A DNA stretch of 14,433 nucleotides, taken from the NCBI GenBank assembly GCA_964450385.1, contig CAYVEC010000033.1:1-14433 (forward strand), in the 5' to 3' direction. The stretch is from JAKLFA01 sp964450385. GTDB taxonomy: Bacteria; Omnitrophota; Gorgyraeia; Zapsychrales; JANLHA01. Of the stretch, positions 1 through 7,941 are shown piece by piece (position 1 is the first letter of the stretch; every line of letters starts with the position of its first letter). A program made the translations under genes and the position numbers. The notes beneath the pieces are model-generated. The model had not been told where the DNA came from, searched no databases, and was given only the letters and a program-made list of their open reading frames with translations.

Positions 1-812
1 TCATCAAGCTCCTTGCGGAACATCTCGACACCCGTGACAACCGTCGATGTAATGGCCTCCTGCATCCCAACGATATTGACCTCTTCACCCACGTGAACCT
101 TCCCGCGTTCGATACGGCCTGTGGCGACTGTCCCGCGTCCAGAGATTGAGAAGACGTCTTCAACAGCCATCGAGAAAGGCTTGTCAAGGTCACGAGCCGG
201 AAGGAGAATCCACTCGTCAACCGCATTCATCAAATCAAGAATGCACTGGGTCTTCGTCGCATCATCCGGATTATTCAATGCCTCAAGAGCGCTCCCCTTG
301 ACGATCGGAGTATTATCCCCGTCATACTCATATTTGCTAAGCAGCTCGCGGAGCTCCATCTCAACAAGATCCAAGAGTTCAGGATCATCGACCTGATCGC
401 ACTTATTCATAAAAACCACCAGGCGCGGAACGTTCACCTGACGAGCAAGCAGGATATGCTCGCGGGTCTGAGGCATCGCCCCGTCGGCCGCCGACACAAC
501 CAGGATGGCACCATCCATCTGAGCCGCACCCGTGATCATGTTCTTAATATAGTCAGCGTGCCCAGGGCAGTCAATATGGGCATAGTGCCGTTTCTCGGTC
601 TGATACTCCAGGTGAGAAATATTAATCGTAACCCCACGGTCGCGTTCTTCCGGGGCGTTATCGATGGAATCATAGCTGCGGAGCTCACTTAACCCCTTTT
701 TCGCCAGAACAGTAGTAATAGCAGCGCTCAGCGTGGTCTTCCCATGATCGACGTGCCCGATTGTCCCGACATTCAAGTGGGGTTTATTTCTAACAAACTT
801 TTCCTTAGCCAT
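1..812 (-). CDS. tuf: Elongation factor Tu, N-terminal part (cut by window edge)
   Basis: EF-Tu is the GTPase that carries aminoacyl-tRNA to the ribosomal A site in the cytoplasm. About 270 residues are present, out of the usual 390-400; the reading frame is open to the window edge. The G domain is clear: P-loop GHVDHGKT near residues 19-26, switch I with RGVTIN around 59-64, DCPGH near 81-85 containing the catalytic His, NKCD near 136-139 and the GSAL guanine-recognition motif near 174. Domain 2 begins around residue 210 with VEDVFSISGRGTVATGRIERG-type sequence. The start is fixed by MAKEKFVRNKPHLNVGTIGH, typical of the family, and by an excellent ribosome binding site. It follows fusA by 45 nt, the classical str order rpsL-rpsG-fusA-tuf. 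A second tuf copy may exist upstream of the tRNA-Trp, outside the window. Identification is certain; only the C-terminal third is unseen. Confidence 0.98.
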   Translation of the reverse strand, partial: MAKEKFVRNKPHLNVGTIGHVDHGKTTLSAAITTVLAKKGLSELRSYDSIDNAPEERDRGVTINISHLEYQTEKRHYAHIDCPGHADYIKNMITGAAQMDGAILVVSAADGAMPQTREHILLARQVNVPRLVVFMNKCDQVDDPELLDLVEMELRELLSKYEYDGDNTPIVKGSALEALNNPDDATKTQCILDLMNAVDEWILLPARDLDKPFSMAVEDVFSISGRGTVATGRIERGKVHVGEEVNIVGMQEAITSTVVTGVEMFRKELD

Positions 813-818
813 AATTCC

Positions 819-827
819 CCTCCTCCT
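819..827 (-). promoter_or_regulatory. Strong ribosome binding site of tuf
   Basis: On the minus strand the 45-nt fusA-tuf spacer contains AGGAGGAGG, ending 6 nt before the tuf ATG. It is the longest anti-16S match I saw in the window, which fits the very high expression expected of EF-Tu. No hairpin or terminator is visible in this spacer, so tuf is probably read from the same transcript as fusA. Confidence 0.85.
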
Positions 828-857
828 ATTTAAGATTTTTGGCTTTCATCATTACAT

Positions 858-2954
858 CTATTGGCGTCGCACAACATCTTGACGCGCCCCTTTGATCTCT
901 TCTCCGATATGATGCGGAACCTCTGCGTAGAAGGCCGGCTCCATCGAGAACGAGGCACGCCCCTGCGTTAATGACCGCAAGGCGTTGGCGTAGTTAAACA
1001 TTTCCGACAACGGGACCTCGCAACGAGTGGTCTTAATTTTACCACGATTCCCCAATTCCACAATTTTTGCACGACGGGTATTGAGGTCTCCGATAACAGA
1101 CCCCATAAATTCTTCCGGCACATCAACTTCCAATGACATGATAGGTTCAAGGAAGACCGGGCCGCCTTTTCGCATCGCATCCTGAAAGGCGATCCGCCCA
1201 GCCATCTGAAACGCGAACTCACTTGAGTCAACCTCATGATAAGACCCATCGATCAGCGTCACAGTAAAATCGGTCACCGGATATCCAGCCAAAACCCCGC
1301 TCAGGGCTGCCGAACGGATCCCTTTTTCGATCGGGGCGATGTACTCACGCGGGATGTTCCCACCTTTGATCTTGTTGACGAAGACAATTCCCTTGCCTCT
1401 CTCCTCATTCGGCTCCATATTAATGACACAATGGCCATATTGACCGCGGCCACCCGTCTGCGAAATGAATTTCCCCTGAACGTCCGTCACCTTACGCGTG
1501 ATCGCCTCACGATACGCGACCTGAGGACGACCGATATTACAATCCAGATTGTGCTCCCGGCGCATACGATCGATAATGATCTCAAGGTGCAGCTCGCCCA
1601 TCCCCGAAAGGATCGTCTGCCCAGTATCCTCATCATAGGCGCAGGCCAGCGACGGATCCTCATCCAAAAATTTCCGAACAATCAGACTGAGCTTATCCTG
1701 GTCAGCCTTCGACTTGGGCTCGAGCGACATCGCGACAACCGGGTCCGGGACCTTCATCCGTTCCAGGACAATCGGATTTTTCTCATCGCACAAGGTGTCC
1801 CCGGACTTCGTCTCCTTCAACCCCACAAGCGCCACGATCTCTCCAACCTCAACAGTATCGGCAATAGCCTGTTTGTTCGCATGCATCACGACGATCTTAG
1901 ACACCCGCTCCCGCTTATCGCAGCTTGAATTATAGACCGTTGTCCCGGATTGGAACCTGCCGGAATACACCCTAGTATAAAACAGTTTTCCCACATAAGG
2001 ATCCGATGCGATCTTAAATACCAAGGCCGCGAACGGCTCATCGGCACTGACCTTACGCTCAATCTTCTCATCGGAATTTAATTTGTGGCCAATAACGGCA
2101 GGGACATCCAGCGGCGACGGAAGGTACGCGGTAACGGCATCAAGAAGGAGCTGGACCCCGCGGTTCCTCAGCGCCGTCCCTACGAGTGCCGGCAAGAAGG
2201 TCGTCGCAATAACTCCTTTACGAACCGCCGCATGAATCTCAGCCGGAGAGATCTCCTTTTCCTCTAAAAACTTCTCCATGATCCCATCATCCGCCTCGGC
2301 GAGACGCTCGAGCATGATGTGACGCATCTCAGCCGCCTTCTCTTTTAAATAATCAGGGATCGGTCCACGCTCAAACTTCATCCCCGTGTCATCCAACCAT
2401 ACAATATAATCCATATTAATAAGATCAACCACACCCTTAAAATTATCTTCATTCCCGTCAGGAAATTGGATCGGCGCCGCATTACACCCGAGCCGGTCAT
2501 GGATCTGCCCGATAACGCGCATGAAGTCCGCACCCATGCGATCGATTTTATTGATGAAAAAAATCCTCGGCACCTTATTGCGATCCGCCTGACGCCAGAC
2601 GGTCTCTGTCTGCGATTGAACACCACCGGTCGCGCATAACACGACAACCGCGCCGTCGAGAACCTTTAACGAACGCTCGACCTCGACCGTAAAATCCACG
2701 TGCCCAGGGGTATCGATGATATTGATCTTCTTTCCCTTCCAATAGGTCGTGGTGTTCGCCGACGTGATCGTGATCCCCCGCTCCTGCTCCTGCTCCATCC
2801 AGTCCATCGTCGCATTTCCCTGATCGACGGTGCCCATCTTATGAATGGTCCCAGTATAAAAAAGGATGCGCTCGGTCGTAGTCGTCTTCCCTGCATCGAT
2901 GTGGGCGATGATCCCGATATTGCGAACGTCTTTTAGTGGTGTCTTATCTGCCAT
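858..2954 (-). CDS. fusA: Elongation factor G
   Basis: EF-G is the GTPase that drives translocation of tRNAs and mRNA on the ribosome and, with RRF, ribosome recycling. The protein has 698 residues, close to the 704 of E. coli. The G domain shows AHIDAGKT at residues 17-24, RGITIT at 59-64, DTPGH at 81-85 and NKID at 135-138. Domain II follows (near DEPFAALVFKIASDP), then domain III with GMGELHLEI, domain IV with GGRGQYGH, and domain V with the LEPIM and EVPLSEMF blocks near the C-terminus. The start MADKTPLKDVRNIGIIAHID is family-like, but the Shine-Dalgarno is weak: the best candidate, GAGATGG, lies about 12 nt upstream. The 41-nt spacer after rpsG holds nothing else obvious. All hallmark residues are present, so it looks like the main translocase rather than a specialised EF-G paralogue. 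Confidence 0.98.
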   Translation of the reverse strand: MADKTPLKDVRNIGIIAHIDAGKTTTTERILFYTGTIHKMGTVDQGNATMDWMEQEQERGITITSANTTTYWKGKKINIIDTPGHVDFTVEVERSLKVLDGAVVVLCATGGVQSQTETVWRQADRNKVPRIFFINKIDRMGADFMRVIGQIHDRLGCNAAPIQFPDGNEDNFKGVVDLINMDYIVWLDDTGMKFERGPIPDYLKEKAAEMRHIMLERLAEADDGIMEKFLEEKEISPAEIHAAVRKGVIATTFLPALVGTALRNRGVQLLLDAVTAYLPSPLDVPAVIGHKLNSDEKIERKVSADEPFAALVFKIASDPYVGKLFYTRVYSGRFQSGTTVYNSSCDKRERVSKIVVMHANKQAIADTVEVGEIVALVGLKETKSGDTLCDEKNPIVLERMKVPDPVVAMSLEPKSKADQDKLSLIVRKFLDEDPSLACAYDEDTGQTILSGMGELHLEIIIDRMRREHNLDCNIGRPQVAYREAITRKVTDVQGKFISQTGGRGQYGHCVINMEPNEERGKGIVFVNKIKGGNIPREYIAPIEKGIRSAALSGVLAGYPVTDFTVTLIDGSYHEVDSSEFAFQMAGRIAFQDAMRKGGPVFLEPIMSLEVDVPEEFMGSVIGDLNTRRAKIVELGNRGKIKTTRCEVPLSEMFNYANALRSLTQGRASFSMEPAFYAEVPHHIGEEIKGARQDVVRRQ

Positions 2955-2995
2955 AATCGTCTATGTCCATCTCACTCTTAATGATTGATTCCGGT

Positions 2996-3466
2996 TTACC
3001 AGCGCAAATGCGCGTAGGCCTTATTCGCGTCCGCCATCTTATGCGTCTCATCACGCTTCTTAATGGCAGGGCCCTCATTCCGATAGGCCGCAAGGAGTTC
3101 ATCGGCAAGCTTCATCCGCATCGACTTGCCCTTTTTCTTCTGGGCAAAATCACGTATCCAGCGCATCGCTAAGGAATTCGCCCGGTTCGGAGCCACCTCG
3201 ATCGGAACCTGGTAGGTCGATCCACCAACACGGCGGGCCTTCAACTCAAGCCGGGGCTTCACATTCTCGATCGCCTTAACAAAGACCTTAACTCCAGGCT
3301 CATCTGTGACCCGTTCACTCAACGCATCGATGGCACCATACACAATATTTTCAGCAACACTCTTTTTGCCCTCGATCATGATAACGTTGATGAACCGGGC
3401 CACCATCTGGTTGTTATATTTTGGGTCAGCGGAGATCTCCCGCTTTTCTGCTCTACGTCTTCTCAT
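2996..3466 (-). CDS. rpsG: 30S ribosomal protein S7 (uS7)
   Basis: S7 is a primary 16S rRNA-binding protein that nucleates assembly of the 30S head and lines the E site and mRNA exit. The 156-residue product has the family's landmarks: an N-terminus rich in arginine (MRRRRAEKREISADPKYNN), KSVAENIVYGA in the middle, RRVGGSTYQVP, the ALAMRWI block and the C-terminal MADANKAYAHLRW. An upstream in-frame ATG at 3550 would add 28 residues unlike any S7 and lie deep inside rpsL, so I chose the start at 3466. That start sits one base after the rpsL stop (TAA-G-ATG) with only a weak Shine-Dalgarno, so translation is probably coupled to rpsL. In E. coli S7 is the autogenous repressor of the str operon through the rpsL-rpsG spacer; here there is a single-base spacer, so any such site would have to lie within coding sequence. 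Confidence 0.97.
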   Translation of the reverse strand: MRRRRAEKREISADPKYNNQMVARFINVIMIEGKKSVAENIVYGAIDALSERVTDEPGVKVFVKAIENVKPRLELKARRVGGSTYQVPIEVAPNRANSLAMRWIRDFAQKKKGKSMRMKLADELLAAYRNEGPAIKKRDETHKMADANKAYAHLRW

Positions 3467-3467
3467 C

Positions 3468-3839
3468 TTACTTCGCTCGCTTTGTACCGTATTTGGAACG
3501 TGATCGTTTGCGCTTGTCCACCCCGGACGTATCCAGCGTCCCACGCACAATATGATACCGCACCCCAGGAAGATCCTTCACCCGGCCGCCACGCACCAGG
3601 ACGATTGAATGCTCCTGCAGATTGTGTCCCTCACCGGGGATATACGCCGTAACCTCAATCTTGTTGGACAACCGAACCCGCGCAATCTTCCGCAACGCCG
3701 AGTTCGGCTTCTTCGGGGTCATCGTTTTGACCTGAAGACACACGCCCCGTTTCTGCGGACACTCATCAAGCGCAGGCGACTTAGTCTTCTTTTGCTTGAG
3801 GTTCCGGCTCTTCCTGATTAACTGCTGTATCGTCGGCAT
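3468..3839 (-). CDS. rpsL: 30S ribosomal protein S12 (uS12)
   Basis: S12 sits at the decoding centre of the 30S subunit and controls accuracy. The 123-residue protein matches the family end to end: MPTIQQLIRKSR at the start, CPQKRGVC at 27-34, TPKKPNSALRK at 41-51, GEGHNLQEHS at 69-78 and GGRVKDLPGVRYH at 84-96. Lysines 43/44 and Lys88, where streptomycin-resistance changes occur in other bacteria, have the normal sensitive-type residues, and Asp89, the methylthiolation target in E. coli, is present. The start is unusually secure because a TGA lies in frame only two codons upstream (3843-3845), so no earlier start is possible, and the N-terminus is strongly conserved. This start lies inside rpoC, giving a 59-nt overlap. 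A GGTGA element (3843-3847) three bases before the ATG may serve as ribosome binding site. Confidence 0.98.
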   Translation of the reverse strand: MPTIQQLIRKSRNLKQKKTKSPALDECPQKRGVCLQVKTMTPKKPNSALRKIARVRLSNKIEVTAYIPGEGHNLQEHSIVLVRGGRVKDLPGVRYHIVRGTLDTSGVDKRKRSRSKYGTKRAK

Positions 3840-6800
3840 ATTTCACCATTTCCACTTCTTGATAATACTTCAACCCCGTCCCCGCAGGAATCAGATGTCC
3901 TACGATGACATTCTCTTTTAACCCGCGTAAAATGTCAATTTTACCACTTGATGCCGCTTCTGTCAATACTCTAGTTGTTTCTTGGAAGCTGGCCGCTGAA
4001 ATGAAGCTCTCCGTCGTGAGCGAGACCTTCGTGATCCCCAACAAAAGCGGGGTCGCCTGTGCGGGTTTACCCTTCTTTTTGATGATCTCCTCATTCGCCT
4101 TTTTGAACTTGATCTTATCGATCTGCTCTCCGACCAAGAAGGGCGAATCACCAGAATCATCGATGCGGACTTTTTTGAGCATTTGCGAAATGATCAACTC
4201 GATGTGCTTGTCGTTGATACGGACCCCCTGCAATCGATAGACCTCTTGGACCTCATTCAGCAAATACTCCTGAAGAACCTTATCACCACAGACACTCAGG
4301 ATATCCTGCGGGACAACGGGTCCATCGGTCAGCTGCTGACCAGCGAAAACCCGATCGCCCTTGTAGACATTCGGATGTTTCCCATGAGGGATCGTGTATT
4401 CTTTCGACATCCCGGTCTCGCTACGGACAACGATCGTTCGGAGACCCTTTTTGTCCTCGCCGAACTCAACGAACCCATCGATCTCACTGATGACCGCGGG
4501 ATCCTTCGGCCGACGCGCCTCAAAAAGCTCCGCGACCCGCGGCAGACCGCCGGTAATGTCCCTCGTCTTGCCGGCTCCACGCGGAATCTTCGCAATCAGA
4601 TCCCCCGCCCGTACATCCTGCTTATCACTCACAAGAATATGTGCGCCCACAGGGATCGAATAGATCCCGACGATCTCTTTCTTGTCATCTGTAATAATGA
4701 TCTGCGGATGATACTGAAGCTTGTGCTCAACAACAACCCGTTCCGCAATCCCCGTCACAGGATTCAACTCATCCTGAACGGTGATCTCCGCAAGAATGTC
4801 TTCTGAATTGACCGACCCCTTAACCTCTGTAATAATCGGAATCGTGTACGGGTCCCACGTCGCAAAAATATCATCTTCCTTGACCGCAGCCCCATCCGCG
4901 AACTTCAACATCGCCCCCTGCGGGAGCTGATAGCGCTCGAACTCGCGGCCGAACTCGTTGTTGATGCTGACAGCACCGTTCCGGTTCAAAACGACAAACT
5001 CGGCATTCCGCTCAACCACCCGCAATTGATGATATTTCACAAACCCCTTGTTCTTCGCCTGATAATGTGACTGCTCAACCGCGCGACTCGCCGTCCCCCC
5101 AATATGGAAGGTTCTCATCGTGAGCTGCGTACCAGGCTCCCCGATGCTCTGCGCGGCGATTGTCCCGACGGCCTCGCCGATCTCGACCATCCGCCGCGTG
5201 GCAAGATTCCGCCCATAGCAGCAAACACAGACACCTTGATCCGACTCGCAAGTCAAGACGCTGCGGATACGGACCTTCTCGATCCCCAGCTGCTCGATCG
5301 CCGCGGCCTTTTCTTCCGTGATCTCCTGGCCAGCCTCAACAATGACCTGGTCCGTAATAACATCAACGATATTATCCAATGCGACTCGACCGATGATGCG
5401 TTCCCTGAGGCTAACAACGAGCTCGTCACCCTCAACGATCGCCGAGACCGTGATCCCGTTCATCGTTCCGCAATCCTCTTCGGTAATGACCACTTCCTGA
5501 GCTACGTCCACAAGACGCCGCGTGAGATATCCCGCGTCCGCCGTCTTAAGCGCAGTATCGGCCAACCCCTTACGGGCTCCGTGAGTCGAGATAAAATATT
5601 CCAAAACCGTAAGACCTTCACGGAAACTCGCCGTGATCGGATTTTCAATGATCTCACCCGACGGTTTGGCCATCAGCCCGCGCATCCCCGACAGCTGACG
5701 GATCTGCAGACGCGACCCGCGCGCGCCGGAGTCCGCCATGATAAAGACCGGATTGAACGCCTGCATCTGTTTAAAGACCAGGTCTGACACCCGTTCGGTG
5801 GTATGCGTCCAGATGTCGATGGTCTTGTTGTAGCGCTCACGGCCGGTGATAATCCCCTTGCGGTACTGATCCTCCACCTTGCCGACCTCGTCTTTGGCCT
5901 TCTCGATATATTTTTCCTTCTCCTTCGGGCTTGTCAAGTCCGGAATGGCGATCGAAATCCCCGCCTCAGTCGACGCGAGAAACCCATACTCCTTAATCCG
6001 GTCCAACAGGATAACGGTCATCTGCTGACCAAAACGCTTATAGCAATCGGAAATGACCGCCCCGATCCGTTTCTTGTCGAGCAGCTCATTCACAAAGCCG
6101 AAGTCTTTCGGCAGAAGTTCATTAAAGAAAACACGCCCCACGGTTGTCTCGATGATCCGGGTCTTCGGCGCTTCCACAGCTGTCGCACCGGCATCCTCCC
6201 CTAACAGGGCCCGCTCCTGCGAGATAATGAGCGACGGCTTTTCATCGCCCCACAAGTGCGTATCAAGCCGCAGCCGGATGGCATCATGAAGTTTCAACTC
6301 GCCGTCGTTATGCGCAATGATGACTTCCTGGCGGCTCGCAAAGACCATTTTCGGCTCGCGCCCCGCGTCCTTCGTCAAATAATACAAACCAAGGACCATG
6401 TCCTGCGTCGGAGAGACGATCGGACGGCCATCGGCCGGAGAAAACAGATTGTTGACCGAGAGCATCTGGACACGGCACTCGATCTGCGCCTCGAGCGACA
6501 ACGGCACATGGACCGCCATCTGGTCACCATCGAAGTCCGCGTTAAAAGCAGCACAGACGAGTGGGTGGAGCTTGATCGCCTTTCCCTCAACGAGCACTGG
6601 CTGAAAGGCCTGAACGCTCAAACGGTGAAGGGTCGGCGCGCGGTTCAAGAGGACCGGATGGTCCTTAATGACTTCGTCAAGAATATCCCAAACCTCGACC
6701 TTCGCCCGCTCGACCATGCGCTTTGCACCCTTGATGGTGTGGACATATCCCTTCTCGCGCAGTTTGCGGATAATAAACGGCTCAAATAGTTCAAGGGCCA

Positions 6801-7896
6801 TCTTTTTAGGCAGCCCGCATTCATGAAGCCGCAAGGTCGGGCCCACGACGATGACCGAACGACCTGAATAATCAACGCGCTTCCCAAGCAGGTTCATGCG
6901 GAACCGTCCCTGTTTCCCTTTAAGCATATCCGAAAGGGATTTGAGCGGACGGTTGCCGGACCCGAGAACAGGACGTCCGTGACGGCCGTTATCCAACAGG
7001 GCGTCCACAGACTCCTGGAGCATCCGTTTTTCATTGCGCACGATGATCTCAGGAGCATTTAGATCGATCAGCTTCTTAAGACGATTATTCCGATTGATCA
7101 CCCGTCGATAGAGATCATTCAGATCTGATGTGGCAAAACGCCCTCCCTCCAACGGAACCAGGGGTCTGAGATCCGGAGGGATCACGGGTAGAACGTCGAG
7201 GACCATCCACTCGGCCTTGTTCCCCGAAATCTTAAAGTCCTCAATAATCTTGAGACTCTTGGCGATCTTTTTGGCGTTCGCCCCGGCGGGATTGGCCTCA
7301 TCAAGGTCCTTGCGCAGCTCCTTGGCGAGCTTCCCTAGATCGATCTCCTTCAGCAGGTCTTTGACCGCCTCGGCACCGATCTTGGCCTTGAACGCCCCTC
7401 CGTATTTGACGAGGGCCTCTTGATATTTATCCTCGGACAAAAACTCCTTATGCTTCAAGGGGGTCTCGCCAGGATCAAGAACAACGTATTCTTCGTAATA
7501 AATCAATTTCTCAAGATTGCGTAACGAGACCTGGAGGAGGGCCGATAAACGACTGGGGACCGCCTTATAAAACCAAATGTGCGTCACCGGGCAGGCAAGT
7601 TCAACATGCCCCATACGCTCACGACGAACCGCTGACCGGGCGATCGTGACCCCGCAACGATCGCAGGTGATGCCGCGGAATTTGATCCCCTTATATTTTC
7701 CGCAGTTGCACTCCCAGTCACGGACGGGACCAAAGATCCTCTCGCAAAAAAGCCCATCCTTTTCCGGTTTCAAGGTCCTATAATTCAGCGTCTCGGCCTT
7801 CTTGACCACTCCCGACGACCACGCACGAATAACCTCAGGCGCCGCGATACGAATCGATATCCGATCCTGATTTAAGATGTCTTCTTTTTTTACCAT
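3781..7896 (-). CDS. rpoC: DNA-directed RNA polymerase subunit beta-prime
   Basis: Beta-prime carries the catalytic magnesium site and the clamp of RNA polymerase. The product has 1371 residues (E. coli 1407). The N-terminal zinc site is C63, C65, C78, C81. The universally conserved NADFDGDQ with its three catalytic aspartates is at 452-459. The second zinc site is C809, C883, C890, C893. The bridge-helix region precedes the trigger-loop sequence GTQLTMRTFHIGG at 922-934. Directly after it, about 165 residues (roughly 938-1104) form an insertion in the position of E. coli SI3, before the DITGGLPRVAELFEARRP block at 1113-1130. The tail after the conserved IPAGTG (1336-1341) is short and acidic. 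The ATG is supported by MVKKEDI-type sequence and by AAGGAG six bases upstream. rpoB ends 45 nt before it. The 3' end overlaps rpsL by 59 nt, which is unusual. No frameshift was seen. Confidence 0.99.
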   Translation of the reverse strand: MVKKEDILNQDRISIRIAAPEVIRAWSSGVVKKAETLNYRTLKPEKDGLFCERIFGPVRDWECNCGKYKGIKFRGITCDRCGVTIARSAVRRERMGHVELACPVTHIWFYKAVPSRLSALLQVSLRNLEKLIYYEEYVVLDPGETPLKHKEFLSEDKYQEALVKYGGAFKAKIGAEAVKDLLKEIDLGKLAKELRKDLDEANPAGANAKKIAKSLKIIEDFKISGNKAEWMVLDVLPVIPPDLRPLVPLEGGRFATSDLNDLYRRVINRNNRLKKLIDLNAPEIIVRNEKRMLQESVDALLDNGRHGRPVLGSGNRPLKSLSDMLKGKQGRFRMNLLGKRVDYSGRSVIVVGPTLRLHECGLPKKMALELFEPFIIRKLREKGYVHTIKGAKRMVERAKVEVWDILDEVIKDHPVLLNRAPTLHRLSVQAFQPVLVEGKAIKLHPLVCAAFNADFDGDQMAVHVPLSLEAQIECRVQMLSVNNLFSPADGRPIVSPTQDMVLGLYYLTKDAGREPKMVFASRQEVIIAHNDGELKLHDAIRLRLDTHLWGDEKPSLIISQERALLGEDAGATAVEAPKTRIIETTVGRVFFNELLPKDFGFVNELLDKKRIGAVISDCYKRFGQQMTVILLDRIKEYGFLASTEAGISIAIPDLTSPKEKEKYIEKAKDEVGKVEDQYRKGIITGRERYNKTIDIWTHTTERVSDLVFKQMQAFNPVFIMADSGARGSRLQIRQLSGMRGLMAKPSGEIIENPITASFREGLTVLEYFISTHGARKGLADTALKTADAGYLTRRLVDVAQEVVITEEDCGTMNGITVSAIVEGDELVVSLRERIIGRVALDNIVDVITDQVIVEAGQEITEEKAAAIEQLGIEKVRIRSVLTCESDQGVCVCCYGRNLATRRMVEIGEAVGTIAAQSIGEPGTQLTMRTFHIGGTASRAVEQSHYQAKNKGFVKYHQLRVVERNAEFVVLNRNGAVSINNEFGREFERYQLPQGAMLKFADGAAVKEDDIFATWDPYTIPIITEVKGSVNSEDILAEITVQDELNPVTGIAERVVVEHKLQYHPQIIITDDKKEIVGIYSIPVGAHILVSDKQDVRAGDLIAKIPRGAGKTRDITGGLPRVAELFEARRPKDPAVISEIDGFVEFGEDKKGLRTIVVRSETGMSKEYTIPHGKHPNVYKGDRVFAGQQLTDGPVVPQDILSVCGDKVLQEYLLNEVQEVYRLQGVRINDKHIELIISQMLKKVRIDDSGDSPFLVGEQIDKIKFKKANEEIIKKKGKPAQATPLLLGITKVSLTTESFISAASFQETTRVLTEAASSGKIDILRGLKENVIVGHLIPAGTGLKYYQEVEMVKYADDTAVNQEEPEPQAKED

Positions 7897-7902
7897 CGTG
7901 TT

Positions 7903-7908
7903 CTCCTT
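7903..7908 (-). promoter_or_regulatory. Ribosome binding site of rpoC
   Basis: AAGGAG on the minus strand ends 6 nt before the rpoC ATG, within the 45-nt rpoB-rpoC spacer. It gives rpoC its own efficient initiation, in contrast to rpoB, whose upstream sequence has only a weak GAGA match. Confidence 0.85.
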
Positions 7909-7941
7909 AAAGATGGATCAACCCGTGCCCTGCCCCCTCAC

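Noticed and set aside
1236..1928. Long plus-strand open frame opposite fusA (230 codons)
   Set aside because: It lies wholly antisense to the intact, highly conserved fusA, and its translation has no recognisable domain. Long antisense frames are expected opposite genes with this codon bias.
2781..2796. Short GAGCAG-type repeat in fusA
   Set aside because: It encodes MEQEQERG, a conserved stretch of EF-G, so the repeat is a codon-level coincidence.
3467..3550. Upstream in-frame ATG extending S7 by 28 residues
   Set aside because: The extra residues are the out-of-frame reading of rpsL and do not resemble S7. The ATG at 3466 matches the family start.
4183..4806. Long plus-strand open frame opposite rpoC (207 codons)
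   Set aside because: Antisense shadow of the conserved rpoC C-terminal region, with no family resemblance.
5104..5787. Long plus-strand open frame opposite rpoC (227 codons)
   Set aside because: Antisense shadow of rpoC around the second zinc site; rich in Arg, Asp and Leu, with no domain-like pattern.
6256..6789. Plus-strand open frame opposite the rpoC active-site region (177 codons)
   Set aside because: It covers the complement of NADFDGDQ, whose sequence is constrained by rpoC; no independent evidence of coding.
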